Below are positions 1 through 9,633 of a stretch of 64,000 nt of DNA, in pieces. Location: assembly GCA_913057725.1 (NCBI GenBank), contig CAJXOS010000018.1, positions 1 to 64,000 on the forward strand. Reading direction: 5' to 3'. The DNA comes from an uncultured Lewinella sp. (GTDB lineage Bacteria > Bacteroidota > Bacteroidia > Chitinophagales > Saprospiraceae). Position 1 is the stretch's first letter. Every line of letters begins with the position of its first letter. Made by a program: the position numbers and the translations under genes. The notes beneath the pieces are model-generated. The model was not told the DNA's origin. It was given only the letters and a program-made list of their open reading frames with translations, and made no database searches.

Positions 1-302
1 ATATAGTCATTACCACCTACTTTGAATCCGCGTACTACATCCTCCGTTTCATTCTTGGCAGTCACAAAAAGAATGGGTGTGCTCTGATCGTTTTGGCGGA
101 TAATTTCGGCCAATTCAAAGCCATCTTTTTGTGGTAGCATTACATCAAAAACACAGATGTCGGGTTGCCATTCGGCGAATGCCTGGGGCACGCTTCCTCC
201 TTCTGTCACTAGACGTACTTCGTATCCTTTGCCTTCCAGGCCTTCCTTCACAATCTTGGCCAAGAAGACCTCGTCTTCTACGTATAAGATTCTAGGCTGC
301 AT
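1..302 (-). CDS. Response regulator, receiver domain (partial, truncated by window edge)
   Basis: This ORF is not in the track because it runs off the left edge. Reading the minus strand from the ATG at 302 gives about 100 residues of a CheY-like receiver: the acidic pair in YVEDE near residues 9-11, the phospho-acceptor Asp53 in CVFDVMLP, and the Thr and Lys positions in FVTAK. The output domain lies outside the window; an OmpR-type winged helix is the usual partner but is not visible. Its ATG lies inside the end of the upstream histidine kinase gene (11-bp overlap), so the two are probably translationally coupled and form a cognate pair. Confidence 0.9.
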   Translation of the reverse strand, partial: MQPRILYVEDEVFLAKIVKEGLEGKGYEVRLVTEGGSVPQAFAEWQPDICVFDVMLPQKDGFELAEIIRQNDQSTPILFVTAKNETEDVVRGFKVGGNDY

Positions 303-1734
303 CGTCTTGACTTGGTAAGGTAATGGTAAAACAGGTGCCTTGCGGATCATTAGGACTAAGCTCAATCTGACCACCGTGTTGCTTGATGATGTCGGCCACG
401 TAGCTTAATCCCAATCCATAGCCCTTTACATCATGTCGGTCTCCAGTACTAGGTACTCGAAAGAAGCGATCAAATACTTTTGTGCGGTACTCTTTCGGTA
501 TGCCGATACCGTTATCACATACCCGCAAGATGACTTGCTGCTCCGCCGACTCCAGCTTGATGTCTACCTCAGGGGCATCCTTGGCGTATTTGAGGCTGTT
601 GTCAAGGAGATTAAATAAGACATTCGTCAAATGGACAGGGTCTGCAACAAGCTGAAATGATTCTCCTGAGCTGCTCACATTAAAGCGGCCACCGCGTTGT
701 TCCATCTGAATGCGCATCGCGTCTTGTACCTTGCCCACAATGTGCCGCAAGTCGATGACATCTCGCTTGAGTTTTGGTACATCGTTTTCGAAGAGCGACA
801 GCTTGAGGACTTTATCAACGAGTAGGCTGAGGCGCCCTAGTTCGTGCTGAGATATTTGCAGGTACTCATTTGTCTTTTCAGTATCCTCATTCTTTACAAA
901 GCCCTCCATCGCTTCTAGCGCTAGTCCAATGGTGGTGATTGGTGTTTTCAACTCGTGCGTCATGTTGCTCATGAAGTCACTCTTGAGCTGGGTGTATTGA
1001 AGGGCACGTTGATTGCTGCGGTGCAGCGTATAGAAAGCCAGACCAGTAAGGCAAAACAGGAAAATGCTGAATAACAGTTGGCCGGATATTTTACTCAGTA
1101 AGTAGGGGGTAGCTTGCGCGAAGATCACTTCTTCAGAGAGGAATGTATTAAAGTCGCCAGGAAAGAAACGCAGATCAGTGGTGTCTCTGCCCGAGGCTTT
1201 TTGCTGAATGTTGTACGCGAGTGGGAGTTCGTTTTTCACGAGGTAATTATCAAAACGCTTTAAGATTTGGTCTTGCAGTTGCTCGTCTCTTTTGCTCACC
1301 CCCAAGTGCTCAAATGCTTCTAGTTTTTCGATGAAGATCAAAGTGTCAGTTGAAATGGCGGTATCCGTAGTAATACTGAGACCCAACTGTCGAAAGCGGG
1401 TCTTTTCTTTTGTCGGAAACCTATCCTCTTCAACTCCCTCCTCGGTATCACCATCATAAGTGCTTAAGCGAACATCCACTTTTCCCAGGCCATGGGGCAA
1501 GCTATCAGCGTACCAGTTGTCGTTTGCTTCCGCCTTCTGAATGAATCCCTGTATGACGTAGCGATAAACTGAATCTTGTACCTCTCGTACCGACTCCAGG
1601 TACAGAGAGTTACCTCTTTCCGTTAGCGTCTCTTTGGCATTGCGGTAAGCACCGTTGAGCCAAAACGCCAGGAAAGCAGCCAGCACCAATAGGCTACTTA
1701 GCATTAATAATAGGGAGCTTCTTCTCTCTTCCAT
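292..1734 (-). CDS. Membrane sensor histidine kinase
   Basis: A 480-residue kinase that should phosphorylate the overlapping response regulator. Two membrane segments (about residues 8-27 and 218-237) bracket a roughly 190-residue periplasmic sensor region without a recognisable PAS or Cache fold. His260 sits in the HisKA H-box MTHELKTP. The HATPase part has an N-box (LFNLLDNSLKYA), a G1 box (DNGIGIP), an F box (FDRFF) and a G2 box (GYGLGLS). The domain set is complete. A TACTTTTG -7 box ends only 4 nt before the ATG, so the mRNA may be leaderless. It is divergent from the GLPGLI/TonB-receptor genes, which it may control. The ligand is unknown. Confidence 0.93.
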   Translation of the reverse strand: MEERRSSLLLMLSSLLVLAAFLAFWLNGAYRNAKETLTERGNSLYLESVREVQDSVYRYVIQGFIQKAEANDNWYADSLPHGLGKVDVRLSTYDGDTEEGVEEDRFPTKEKTRFRQLGLSITTDTAISTDTLIFIEKLEAFEHLGVSKRDEQLQDQILKRFDNYLVKNELPLAYNIQQKASGRDTTDLRFFPGDFNTFLSEEVIFAQATPYLLSKISGQLLFSIFLFCLTGLAFYTLHRSNQRALQYTQLKSDFMSNMTHELKTPITTIGLALEAMEGFVKNEDTEKTNEYLQISQHELGRLSLLVDKVLKLSLFENDVPKLKRDVIDLRHIVGKVQDAMRIQMEQRGGRFNVSSSGESFQLVADPVHLTNVLFNLLDNSLKYAKDAPEVDIKLESAEQQVILRVCDNGIGIPKEYRTKVFDRFFRVPSTGDRHDVKGYGLGLSYVADIIKQHGGQIELSPNDPQGTCFTITLPSQDDAA

Positions 1735-1738
1735 ACCC

Positions 1739-1746
1739 CAAAAGTA
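1739..1746 (-). promoter_or_regulatory. -7 box TACTTTTG of the histidine kinase gene
   Basis: Exact match to the Bacteroidota -7 consensus TAnnTTTG on the minus strand. Only GGGT separates it from the kinase ATG, which places transcription start at or very near the start codon. No clear -33 TTG is visible. Instead the repeated TTAACC boxes lie just upstream, as expected for an activator-dependent promoter. Confidence 0.55.
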
Positions 1747-1774
1747 CTGCTTACATCAGCATGCCGCTGGCCGA

Positions 1775-1811
1775 TTAACCTTAATTAACCTTAAGCTAAG
1801 GTTGGTTAACC
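1775..1811. promoter_or_regulatory. Phased TTAACC repeats, probable response-regulator operator
   Basis: TTAACCTTAA occurs twice in perfect tandem (1775-1784, 1785-1794). It is followed by an inverted TAAGGTT (1797-1803) and the palindrome GGTTAACC (1804-1811). The 10-bp spacing is one helical turn, the arrangement bound by dimers of OmpR/PhoB-type regulators. The boxes sit between the -7 elements of the divergent kinase and GLPGLI genes. The repeats are seen directly; binding by the adjacent regulator is inferred. Confidence 0.6.
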
Positions 1812-1832
1812 TGCTTCCTGATCCACTGCCCA

Positions 1833-1840
1833 TAGATTTG
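1833..1840 (+). promoter_or_regulatory. -7 box TAGATTTG of the GLPGLI gene
   Basis: Exact TAnnTTTG match 18 nt before the ATG at 1859, predicting a short leader. The TTAACC operator ends about 20 bp upstream, where the -33 contact would be. Confidence 0.5.
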
Positions 1841-1858
1841 TCAAAAAAACTTAGACAT

Positions 1859-2605
1859 ATGAAAATGATCAACCTTACACTTGGCCTTCTACTTAGCTTA
1901 TTTGCTACGAGCCTTACCGCACAAGCCACCACCGGCATGGTGCTATACGAAGAGACGATCGAACTTAACATCGAGCTGGATGAAGAAAACAGCCAATTCG
2001 CCGACCTTCTGCCGAGTAGCCAGTCCAATAACTTCATCCTTCGCTTTACTCCAGAGCATGCTCACTATACGGTAGATGAGCAAGTAGCTCCGCCGCCACC
2101 ACCGCAGCCAGAGGGCGAAGCGACCTTCCAGATTAAGATCATGCGCTCTAGCGATAATAGTGCCGTCTATACTGATCTGCAGAAGAATACAATGACCGAA
2201 CAACGCAACATCTTTGGCCGCCCGTTCCGCATCGAGCACGAACTGGATGGCGGAGAATGGAAACTGACCAATGAGCAGCGCGATATTCTCGGGTACACCT
2301 GTATGAAGGCCGTACGCGGACCGGACACACTACAGACCGTAGCATGGTTTACACCCCAAATTCCTGTCTCTGCGGGTCCTGCTACTTATGGTCAACTACC
2401 GGGAATGGTACTTGAAGTACAACGCGACAACATCACCATCACGGCCAAGGAAGTACTGGCGGAACTAACTGAGCCGGAACTAATGGTGCCACCTACTAAG
2501 GGAAAGAAAGTGAGTGAAGAAGAGTTTGACCGTATCCAGGAAGAGAAACTCAAGGAAATGAACCTACAGAATGGCGGCCGCCGAATTGAAATCAGGCGCG
2601 GATAA
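1859..2605 (+). CDS. GLPGLI family exported protein
   Basis: The start at 1859 is preferred over the track start (1655), which lies inside the opposite-strand kinase; 1859 gives a proper signal peptide (hydrophobic core to about residue 22, cut near TAQA). The 248-residue product contains YGQLPGMVLEV, the variant of the GLPGLI motif that names the family, and ends in a charged, lysine/arginine-rich tail. Family members are periplasmic or surface proteins of unknown function, usually encoded beside TonB-dependent beta-barrel receptors, as here. A proline run (PPPPPQP) lies near residue 80. Divergent from the two-component system and probably co-regulated with it. Confidence 0.8.
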   Translation: MKMINLTLGLLLSLFATSLTAQATTGMVLYEETIELNIELDEENSQFADLLPSSQSNNFILRFTPEHAHYTVDEQVAPPPPPQPEGEATFQIKIMRSSDNSAVYTDLQKNTMTEQRNIFGRPFRIEHELDGGEWKLTNEQRDILGYTCMKAVRGPDTLQTVAWFTPQIPVSAGPATYGQLPGMVLEVQRDNITITAKEVLAELTEPELMVPPTKGKKVSEEEFDRIQEEKLKEMNLQNGGRRIEIRRG

Positions 2606-2680
2606 ACCACCTATCCCTGTGCGGAGTGCATTCGCTTCGCGATGAAATTTAACACCCGATAATAAAGCAACATGAAACGA

Positions 2681-2735
2681 ACATGATTTTATTTAATAGT
2701 AACATCACAATCGGAGATGATTAAAAAAATCATGT
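2681..2735 (+). promoter_or_regulatory. Inverted repeat in the receptor leader region
   Basis: ACATGATTTT (2681-2690) and AAAATCATGT (2726-2735) are perfect 10-bp inverted arms with a 35-nt spacer, between the GLPGLI stop and the receptor start at 2804. It could be a weak terminator/attenuator or an operator. No U-tract follows. Confidence 0.3.
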
Positions 2736-2803
2736 GAGAACGCAGTGGTTACAGATGTGCAGGAAATTATCTGCATGTTTTACTGCGGATAATTTTTAAA
2801 CAG

Positions 2804-5575
2804 ATGAAATTTTTCACTCGACTGTTTTTCGTGCTCTCCCTCTTTTTTTCATTCGCGTTTGGCCATGCCCAGAATACGTCAATTCAACTGAAAGGTGTCG
2901 TAACGGGCAGCGATCAGGAACCGCTGACAGGAGCTACGGTAGTAGTTCTTAATCCTTTGGATTCGGCCTTGGTTTCTTTTGCAATCTCTGATGGCCAGGG
3001 CCGCTTCGTTCTCAACCGTGTGCCCGTGCAGCCGGCTGTGCTGCAGGTTACCTATATCGGCTTCGGTAGCTTCCAGCAAGAATTGGATCTAAATGGTGCT
3101 GAGCGTATTGTTGACTTAGGTGAGATTTGGCTTTCGCCAGAAAATCTGATGTTAGAAGAAGTGGTCGTTAAAGGCGAACACGTTCCTGTTTTGATCAAAG
3201 GAGATACCATCTCCTATCAAGCAGATGCCTTCGCAACTCGACCCGATGACAATGTGGAACGACTACTCCGAAAACTCCCTGGTGTAGAGGTAGAGCGCGA
3301 TGGCAGCATCCGCGCCCAGGGAGAGGATGTAGAGAATGTACTAGTAGACGGCAAACCGTTCTTCGGAAACAACGCCCAAGTAGCTACGCGCAACCTCCCT
3401 GCTGATGCCGTAGAAGCTGTGGAGGTTTATGACCAGGCCTCGGAAATGGAGGAGTTCTCGGGAATCGAAGACGGAGATGAGGAGAAGACCATCAATCTGG
3501 TTCTGAAGGAAGATAAGAAGAGTGGCCAGTTTGGAGAACTCACCGCTGGTTATGGTACGGACGGGCGCTACCAGGCTAGGGCGAATGTAAATCGCTTTAG
3601 TGGTACAACCCAGGTGTCGCTGTTAGGTAGTGCCAACAATCTGAATGAGCCGGGCTTTTCAGTCTTTGATTACATCGACTTCATGGGCGGCTTCGAGCGT
3701 CTCATGTCGCAGGGCGGTGGCATGCTGCAACTCTCGCAGGATGATATTGGTATTCCACTGGACTTTGGCAATGGTGGCGGCCTGAATACTTCAAAAGCAC
3801 TTGGGTTGAACCTCAACCACGATTTCAGCGAGAACACACAGTTTAGCACCAACTATTTTGGCAGCCGATTGCAGCGTGATCTGCGGCGCTCCTATACCCG
3901 TGATAATTTCTTGGGCGATGGCGCCTTTGCTTCGCAAGGCAGTAATGTAGAAGATAGTCGAGCTGATGGGCACCGCCTAAATCTGGATCTAGAACAAAAA
4001 TTTGGTGAACGCCAACGATTGGATTTTCGCTCCGGTATTAGCTATAACACCAGCCGCAACCTGCGGACCCAACAGCTAAGCAACCTGGACCTAAACGAAG
4101 TTCCTATCAATGAAAGTGACCAGTACAATTTGTATACGCCTGATCGTTGGATGGCAAACGCCAATCTGCAGTACATGCTCAAGTTTAAAAAACTGGGCCG
4201 CTTTGTAGCCTTGACCTTGGATTGGGAGCAACAGAACGATGACGCCGAGACACTCCTCAATAATCGAAACCGATTTTGGGATGATCCGAGTAGTAGCTGG
4301 CTAGCCGATTCTGTTTGGCAGCGACAAACCCGGATCGATGATCAACGTTTTTGGCAAACGCGCTTGTCCTTCACCGAGCCATTGAGCGATCGCTGGTACT
4401 GGCAGAATAGACTTACCGTTTCCGGCGAAAGCCAGGATCGCGGCAAAGATTTTCTGGATATTACAGATAGCAAAGAGACGCTGAATACACTACTCAGTGG
4501 GCAGTTTGATCGTGGCTTCCAGCAGCAGCAATTTGAGACGGGCTTTATGTACAATGGTACCAAGTCGCGCTGGAATTTCTCCGTGACGGGCCAACGAGCG
4601 CTGCTGAACAGCATGGCAAGTAACAACAGTACTCCGCAAGAGCGAGACTTCTACTATCTCCTACCACGGCTTGGCTGGGAATACGAAATGGAGGGTTCTA
4701 AGAACTTGGACATCCGTTACCGAACCAACATCGTAGCACCAAGCCTGGACCAGCTTCAAACTTTGGTTGATAATACCAATGCGCTGAACATCTTCCAGGG
4801 TAACCCCAACTTGGAACCGGAGTATCGTCACAACCTTTCAGCAGGCCTCACTATTATTGATGCCTTTAGCTTCACCAACTTCTTTGCCAATGTGCAGTCG
4901 ACTTACATCCAAAATCGGATTGTGAATAGCCTCACCTTTGACGACCTGCTTCGCCAGGTAACCCAACCGGTGAATACCGACTATGAGTGGCAAAACCAGA
5001 TGTTCGCGTCTTTCAGTACGCCTATTAAGCCGTTGGATATTGCTTTGCGCTTGCGCGGAAATCTATCCTTCACACGTGGCTTGGTACGAGTGAATACTAT
5101 TGAAGATCAGGTAGATCGCTGGGGGCAAGAGTGGTCCTTTAGTTTTGGCAACCGTAAGAAGAATGTGGTAGACTGGGAGTTGGGAGCTCGCTGGAATTAT
5201 AATCAGGCTAGCTATGAGATTCAATCTAGCTTCGACCAGAATTACAACCGACAAGATCTATTCGGGCTCTTCACCTGGTTTATGCCAAAGTCCTGGGTGT
5301 TGAGCACAGAAGTGGAATACCAAAATTTCTCCAATGAACGCTTCGGTCAATCCGACCGCTTCACGCTTTGGCAGGCTAGCATAAGTAAGTCATTGATGAA
5401 GAACGAACGCCTGTTGCTGAAGCTGAGTGTTTTTGATTTACTGAATCAGAATACGGGTATCCAGCGCCAAAACGCCTTCAATTACTTTGAAGAGAGCCGA
5501 GCAAATGCGCTTGGTCGATACGCCATGCTTACGGCTACCTTCAAAATTGGTCGCGTTGGCGGCGATGATTTCTAG
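2804..5575 (+). CDS. TonB-dependent outer-membrane beta-barrel receptor
   Basis: A 923-residue outer-membrane protein. Order: signal peptide (residues 1-22), carboxypeptidase-D-like regulatory domain (about 30-105, with VTGSDQEPLTGATVVVL), plug-like region (about 120-215, containing ERLLRKLPGVEVERDG and VLVDGKPFFG), then a beta-strand-rich barrel of the OMP_b-brl_3 type to the C-terminus. It has no TonB box that I can identify and no SusD partner nearby, so carbohydrate uptake is not indicated. It follows the GLPGLI gene by 198 bp; GLPGLI/receptor pairs are a known Bacteroidota arrangement, sometimes linked to metal or peptide handling. The substrate is unknown. Confidence 0.88.
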   Translation: MKFFTRLFFVLSLFFSFAFGHAQNTSIQLKGVVTGSDQEPLTGATVVVLNPLDSALVSFAISDGQGRFVLNRVPVQPAVLQVTYIGFGSFQQELDLNGAERIVDLGEIWLSPENLMLEEVVVKGEHVPVLIKGDTISYQADAFATRPDDNVERLLRKLPGVEVERDGSIRAQGEDVENVLVDGKPFFGNNAQVATRNLPADAVEAVEVYDQASEMEEFSGIEDGDEEKTINLVLKEDKKSGQFGELTAGYGTDGRYQARANVNRFSGTTQVSLLGSANNLNEPGFSVFDYIDFMGGFERLMSQGGGMLQLSQDDIGIPLDFGNGGGLNTSKALGLNLNHDFSENTQFSTNYFGSRLQRDLRRSYTRDNFLGDGAFASQGSNVEDSRADGHRLNLDLEQKFGERQRLDFRSGISYNTSRNLRTQQLSNLDLNEVPINESDQYNLYTPDRWMANANLQYMLKFKKLGRFVALTLDWEQQNDDAETLLNNRNRFWDDPSSSWLADSVWQRQTRIDDQRFWQTRLSFTEPLSDRWYWQNRLTVSGESQDRGKDFLDITDSKETLNTLLSGQFDRGFQQQQFETGFMYNGTKSRWNFSVTGQRALLNSMASNNSTPQERDFYYLLPRLGWEYEMEGSKNLDIRYRTNIVAPSLDQLQTLVDNTNALNIFQGNPNLEPEYRHNLSAGLTIIDAFSFTNFFANVQSTYIQNRIVNSLTFDDLLRQVTQPVNTDYEWQNQMFASFSTPIKPLDIALRLRGNLSFTRGLVRVNTIEDQVDRWGQEWSFSFGNRKKNVVDWELGARWNYNQASYEIQSSFDQNYNRQDLFGLFTWFMPKSWVLSTEVEYQNFSNERFGQSDRFTLWQASISKSLMKNERLLLKLSVFDLLNQNTGIQRQNAFNYFEESRANALGRYAMLTATFKIGRVGGDDF

Positions 5576-5597
5576 TGAGTTTATTTAAGGTTGATTC

Positions 5598-5635
5598 GGA
5601 AGTTGGTGATAGCCATAGGCCATCGACCAACTTCC
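5598..5635. terminator. Bidirectional terminator between convergent genes
   Basis: GGAAGTTGGT and ACCAACTTCC form a perfect 10-bp stem, with further inner pairing (GAT/ATC, GCC/GGC). It sits in the 68-bp gap between the receptor stop and the stop of the FG-GAP gene, where both need termination. Confidence 0.65.
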
Positions 5636-5643
5636 TCTAGTCC

Positions 5644-8600
5644 TTATTTCACAATAACAAGCGGTGTGACGCTTCCCTCCGCTGATCGTATCCAATAGCT
5701 TCCAGCAGGAAGGAAGCTTACATCTAAGTTCTGAACACGTTCTTCTACGCTGATTTGACGTAGAATCTGCCCGGAAGTGCTGTACAAACTCAATTCTTGC
5801 GGTAGGGTCAAATTGCCACAATCGATTCGAATAAGTGAGCTGGCTGGATTCGGATTAATTGTGATCATATCCGATGCCTGTAGATTATCCGCCGAGGTAA
5901 TCATGATGTTTACTTCCTCGCAATGTTGTGCGCTACCCCAAACATTACCGGCCGTCAGGCATACGGTATAAGTGCCATCCGTCAGGTAGGCGTGGGTGGG
6001 GTTCTGGTCGGTACTGGTGCCACCATCTCCGAATTCCCAAAACCAAGTGTCCGGGTTATTGCTGGAGGCATCGGTAAATGTAGCCTCTAGCTCGTTGGTG
6101 TTGTATTCAAAATCCGTTACCGGTGTAAAGTTGGGTAGTGTTTCTACTACGATATTTTCCACAGTGTTGGTAATGATCGGTGGGTTGAAATCAAAGTAGA
6201 TACCTGCCGAATTTTCAATGACGGTACCTTCTTCTAGGTCTGGCTGAACCGCGATCTCGAACTGCACAAATCCATGGCTGCCGGGCTCGTTGGTCGTGCT
6301 ATCTACCAAAAGGATATCCCGGAAGTGGAATTCCAATAGCCCATCGTCATGCAAAGTGGCTTCGTATGGGTGGCTACTGCTGCCCGGTTCGAAGGTGCTC
6401 CAATCGAGCTGCGGGGAAAGCTGGTCGCGAAGCACGATGTTAAAGGCGGTGTCGGTACCCGTGTTTTGGAAACGGAGGGTGTACAGAAGCTTTTCATCGT
6501 AGAGCGTGTAGTTCTCCGTAAAAGGTGGTTGTTCCGAACGATTTGGGTACACCAATTTATCGTTCGGGTCATAGGCGCAATTGATGATGGAGAGGAAATC
6601 AAAAGTAGTAGCTGGAAGTGGCTGCCCACTAGCATTAAGCGGGATTACACCTGAAGCGATCTCCAAAGGAGAGCCCAGGAACTCAACTCCAGCTATGGTC
6701 ATCTCTAGCTCTACTGAGCGACTGGTGCCAGGGGTGAGGTTGGCGAAGTTCCAAAAGAGGGTGTCACCATTGGTACTACTAGGCTCAGGCGATGCCGAAA
6801 TGAAAGTGGCCAAGTCGTTCAATACCAAATAGGCTCGGCCATTAAAAATCCAACAGCCGTCATTACGATAGTTGAGCCAGAATGGAACAGTGAATCCACA
6901 ACGTGTCGGTGCAGAGGCCAGCGTCACCGCACCTTCGGGTAGTTCCGTGTTGGGTGCTACACCAAAACGCAAGGTATCAATGCTCGTGGTGCCGTCGAAA
7001 TCTATGTTGTAGCTTTCTGGAGAGGTGGTTAGCGTCCAACATTCTTCTAGTTCAGGACTTAAGGTGTAGTTGCCGGAGGCTCCGTATACGGTAAAACGCC
7101 CGTCATTGTCAGAGAAGATTGCCAGGGCATCTGGAGTTACCTGGATAGGGACACTACCAATACCAGCTTCATCATTATCCTGCACACCATTCGCATTTTC
7201 GTCATAAAAGATGGTGCCAGAAATGCTTTCGTCATTAGCGAGGTTGTAGGAAATGAAAAGCGCTTCCTGACTACTAAATATTTCTTCATTACCCTTGCCA
7301 ATAATATCAAGGTCACCATCTTCGTCAATGTCATGCATGATAAAACCACGCACCTCTGGCATAGTACCGACTAGTTGTATCGGTTCGGCAAAGACACCCG
7401 TGCTTGTTTGTGGTATCCACTGCATCGGTTCATTGTAGTAAGAAGCAAAGATGATGTCCTTTAAACCATTGAGGTCAAAGTCGGCGTAGGCAAATTGTAC
7501 CGCTGGTGGGTTGCCTTCGTATATAATCTCCTGGCTGCCGAAAGAACCATTGCCCAAGTTGGGCCACCAGGATATGTTTGCGGTGCCACCACCACCGGCA
7601 TCATTAGAGGCAATAAGGTCTGGTAGACCATCTCCATTTACATCTCCGGCTTCTGCGTACAGAGCAGTTGTAAAGTTGCTCGGGATGCCCTGCAATGGCC
7701 CATAATTGCCATTAGAGGTATGCTCCATCCGTCCAAGTAGAGGTGCATCATCTTTTGATATGATCAGGTCGAGTTGTTCATCTTGGTCAAAATCAGCGAT
7801 AAGGATGTCGAGTGGACCGGTGATATTATTGAGCAAGAAGATCGATTCCGACCAACTGCCGCCATCATTGCGTTGCCAGCCAATAGCACCGTTTGGTTGC
7901 CCTACGAAGCCAGGCTGCACCCACAGCATATCTAGATCGCCATCATGATCTACATCTACCAATTCCATCTCTCGCTGAGGGTTAAAGAAGGTCGGGAAGG
8001 GAGTAGAATCGCTAAATGATCCGTCTCCGTTGTTCATGTAGAAGCAGAAGTCCGAAGCGCTAGATGCACCATCCTGGATACTTCCTGAGAGAACGTCCAT
8101 CCATCCATCATTATTGATATCTGCTACCGCAACTGTATTAGGAGCATAATTGTGGCGGCGAGCAATCAACTTCGGCTGAGAAAAGGAATCGCCTAGGTTC
8201 TTGAACCAAACCAGGGCATCAGTACCATCGGAACCGATTACAATGTCTGTACGACCATCATTGTCAAAGTCTGCTACGCGGGGTGAACTTAAGGTGCGTC
8301 CACCAATAGTTATTAGAGCCGGAGGCTTAAACTCCCCTCCACCTGTCGATTCTCGCCAGAGCACGGCTTCCTTGGGTGGGCTGTTACTGTTGATGCCGTA
8401 AAGTAGGTCGGGAAAACCATCGTTGTTGAGATCAGTAGCTTCCATAAAACGCATATAGGCGGCCCATATCTCAAGTTGAACGGTCTCGCCAAAGTTGCCA
8501 TTGCCATCATTAGCGCGCCACTCAATTTCGTCCAGGCCATGGCAAGAAATGATATCCAAATCGCCATCCATGTCCATGTCCGCAACTTCAACATAGTTAT

Positions 8601-9444
8601 GCCAGCCTCGAGAATAAAGGGTGTCCACCAGCTCAAAATCGCCATCTCCTAGGTTGCGGTACCATACCAGGCCAGCCCCTACTTCATTGTCTTCGCCCCA
8701 GTTGGCACAAACAATATCCGGCATTTCGTCCCCATCAAAGTCTGCGGCATATACAGATCGGGGATAGTCATAATTAGCCTCAATAACTTGATAGTCACCA
8801 AAGCTTCCGTTGCCCAAGTTTTCGTGCCACACCAGCTGGTCATTGCCCGCTGCGGTTAGCAAAATGTCCACGTCATCATCACCGTCAAGATCCTCAGTAA
8901 ATACAGAGGTAACTGTTGTGTGCTCGTCGGAGAGTAACTGCGGAGACCCAAAACTGCCATTACCATTACCTGCTAACCAACGCGCCTCTTCCGCGCGCCC
9001 AACGACCACATCAAGGTGGTTATCGCCGGTAATGTCCGCTACGTAGAAATCAATAATTGCGCCCGGAGAGTAGATCAGCTCTACTTCGCTCAAACTTCCA
9101 TCGGCAGTGCCAAAATAAACGCCGAGACCTGTTTCAGTACTGCAATAGAGGAGGTCTTCGTAGCCGTCCTCATTAATGTCAGCGGTAATTAAGGTACGGT
9201 AGCGCTCTCCCGTAGTTGAGAGCACATTCTGTCGTGAATAAGTGCCATCTTCCAATTGTGCTAACCAAAAGAGGCGCTCGGAAGAGGCTACTACTACATC
9301 GAGTGCTCCGTCTTGATTAACATCCATTGAAGTGGTAAATAAGACATCGCCTACGGGCTCGAAAAGTAAATAGGGTGGGGATACCTGCGCTGATAATGCA
9401 GTAAAGGCAAAGAATAAGAAAGAGAGGAGTAGAGTTTTCTTCAT
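5644..9444 (-). CDS. Giant FG-GAP/SdrD/PKD surface protein with T9SS sorting domain
   Basis: A 1266-residue secreted protein. After the signal peptide (about 1-19) come many FG-GAP/VCBS repeats (about 25-740), each with the calcium-binding-like D-x-[DN]-x-D-G core (for example DVNQDGALDVV, DFDGDEMPDIV) that builds a beta-propeller. An SdrD B-like domain (about 745-800, DENANGVQDNDEAG) follows, then a DUF11-like adhesin segment (about 860-1080). A PKD domain is at about 1110-1185 (WEFGDGGTSTDQNPTHAY). The last 80 residues are a T9SS type A sorting domain (NPNPASS, LPAGSYWI). Probably surface-attached, in adhesion or ligand binding; no catalytic domain is seen. Confidence 0.9.
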   Translation of the reverse strand: MKKTLLLSFLFFAFTALSAQVSPPYLLFEPVGDVLFTTSMDVNQDGALDVVVASSERLFWLAQLEDGTYSRQNVLSTTGERYRTLITADINEDGYEDLLYCSTETGLGVYFGTADGSLSEVELIYSPGAIIDFYVADITGDNHLDVVVGRAEEARWLAGNGNGSFGSPQLLSDEHTTVTSVFTEDLDGDDDVDILLTAAGNDQLVWHENLGNGSFGDYQVIEANYDYPRSVYAADFDGDEMPDIVCANWGEDNEVGAGLVWYRNLGDGDFELVDTLYSRGWHNYVEVADMDMDGDLDIISCHGLDEIEWRANDGNGNFGETVQLEIWAAYMRFMEATDLNNDGFPDLLYGINSNSPPKEAVLWRESTGGGEFKPPALITIGGRTLSSPRVADFDNDGRTDIVIGSDGTDALVWFKNLGDSFSQPKLIARRHNYAPNTVAVADINNDGWMDVLSGSIQDGASSASDFCFYMNNGDGSFSDSTPFPTFFNPQREMELVDVDHDGDLDMLWVQPGFVGQPNGAIGWQRNDGGSWSESIFLLNNITGPLDILIADFDQDEQLDLIISKDDAPLLGRMEHTSNGNYGPLQGIPSNFTTALYAEAGDVNGDGLPDLIASNDAGGGGTANISWWPNLGNGSFGSQEIIYEGNPPAVQFAYADFDLNGLKDIIFASYYNEPMQWIPQTSTGVFAEPIQLVGTMPEVRGFIMHDIDEDGDLDIIGKGNEEIFSSQEALFISYNLANDESISGTIFYDENANGVQDNDEAGIGSVPIQVTPDALAIFSDNDGRFTVYGASGNYTLSPELEECWTLTTSPESYNIDFDGTTSIDTLRFGVAPNTELPEGAVTLASAPTRCGFTVPFWLNYRNDGCWIFNGRAYLVLNDLATFISASPEPSSTNGDTLFWNFANLTPGTSRSVELEMTIAGVEFLGSPLEIASGVIPLNASGQPLPATTFDFLSIINCAYDPNDKLVYPNRSEQPPFTENYTLYDEKLLYTLRFQNTGTDTAFNIVLRDQLSPQLDWSTFEPGSSSHPYEATLHDDGLLEFHFRDILLVDSTTNEPGSHGFVQFEIAVQPDLEEGTVIENSAGIYFDFNPPIITNTVENIVVETLPNFTPVTDFEYNTNELEATFTDASSNNPDTWFWEFGDGGTSTDQNPTHAYLTDGTYTVCLTAGNVWGSAQHCEEVNIMITSADNLQASDMITINPNPASSLIRIDCGNLTLPQELSLYSTSGQILRQISVEERVQNLDVSFLPAGSYWIRSAEGSVTPLVIVK

Positions 9445-9633
9445 TGTGTTAGAATTGGTGGTCGGAGCACAGGAGTAAAATTAGGATGAAGATCAATAAA
9501 TGAAAGCCATGCGGCTGTTTTCTTCATTCGATTCATTGTTTTAATTGTTTTGCTCCGCAAAAAGTAACCGTGCTTTGGAGGTATATTTTCCATTAGCATT
9601 GTTTTTGTGATAAGCTCAAGTACAAAGGCTTCT

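Noticed and set aside
5644-9444. Periodic repeats suggestive of a CRISPR or satellite array
   Set aside because: The periodicity comes from FG-GAP repeats in a coding frame; unit sequences vary by codon and there are no constant direct repeats with spacers.
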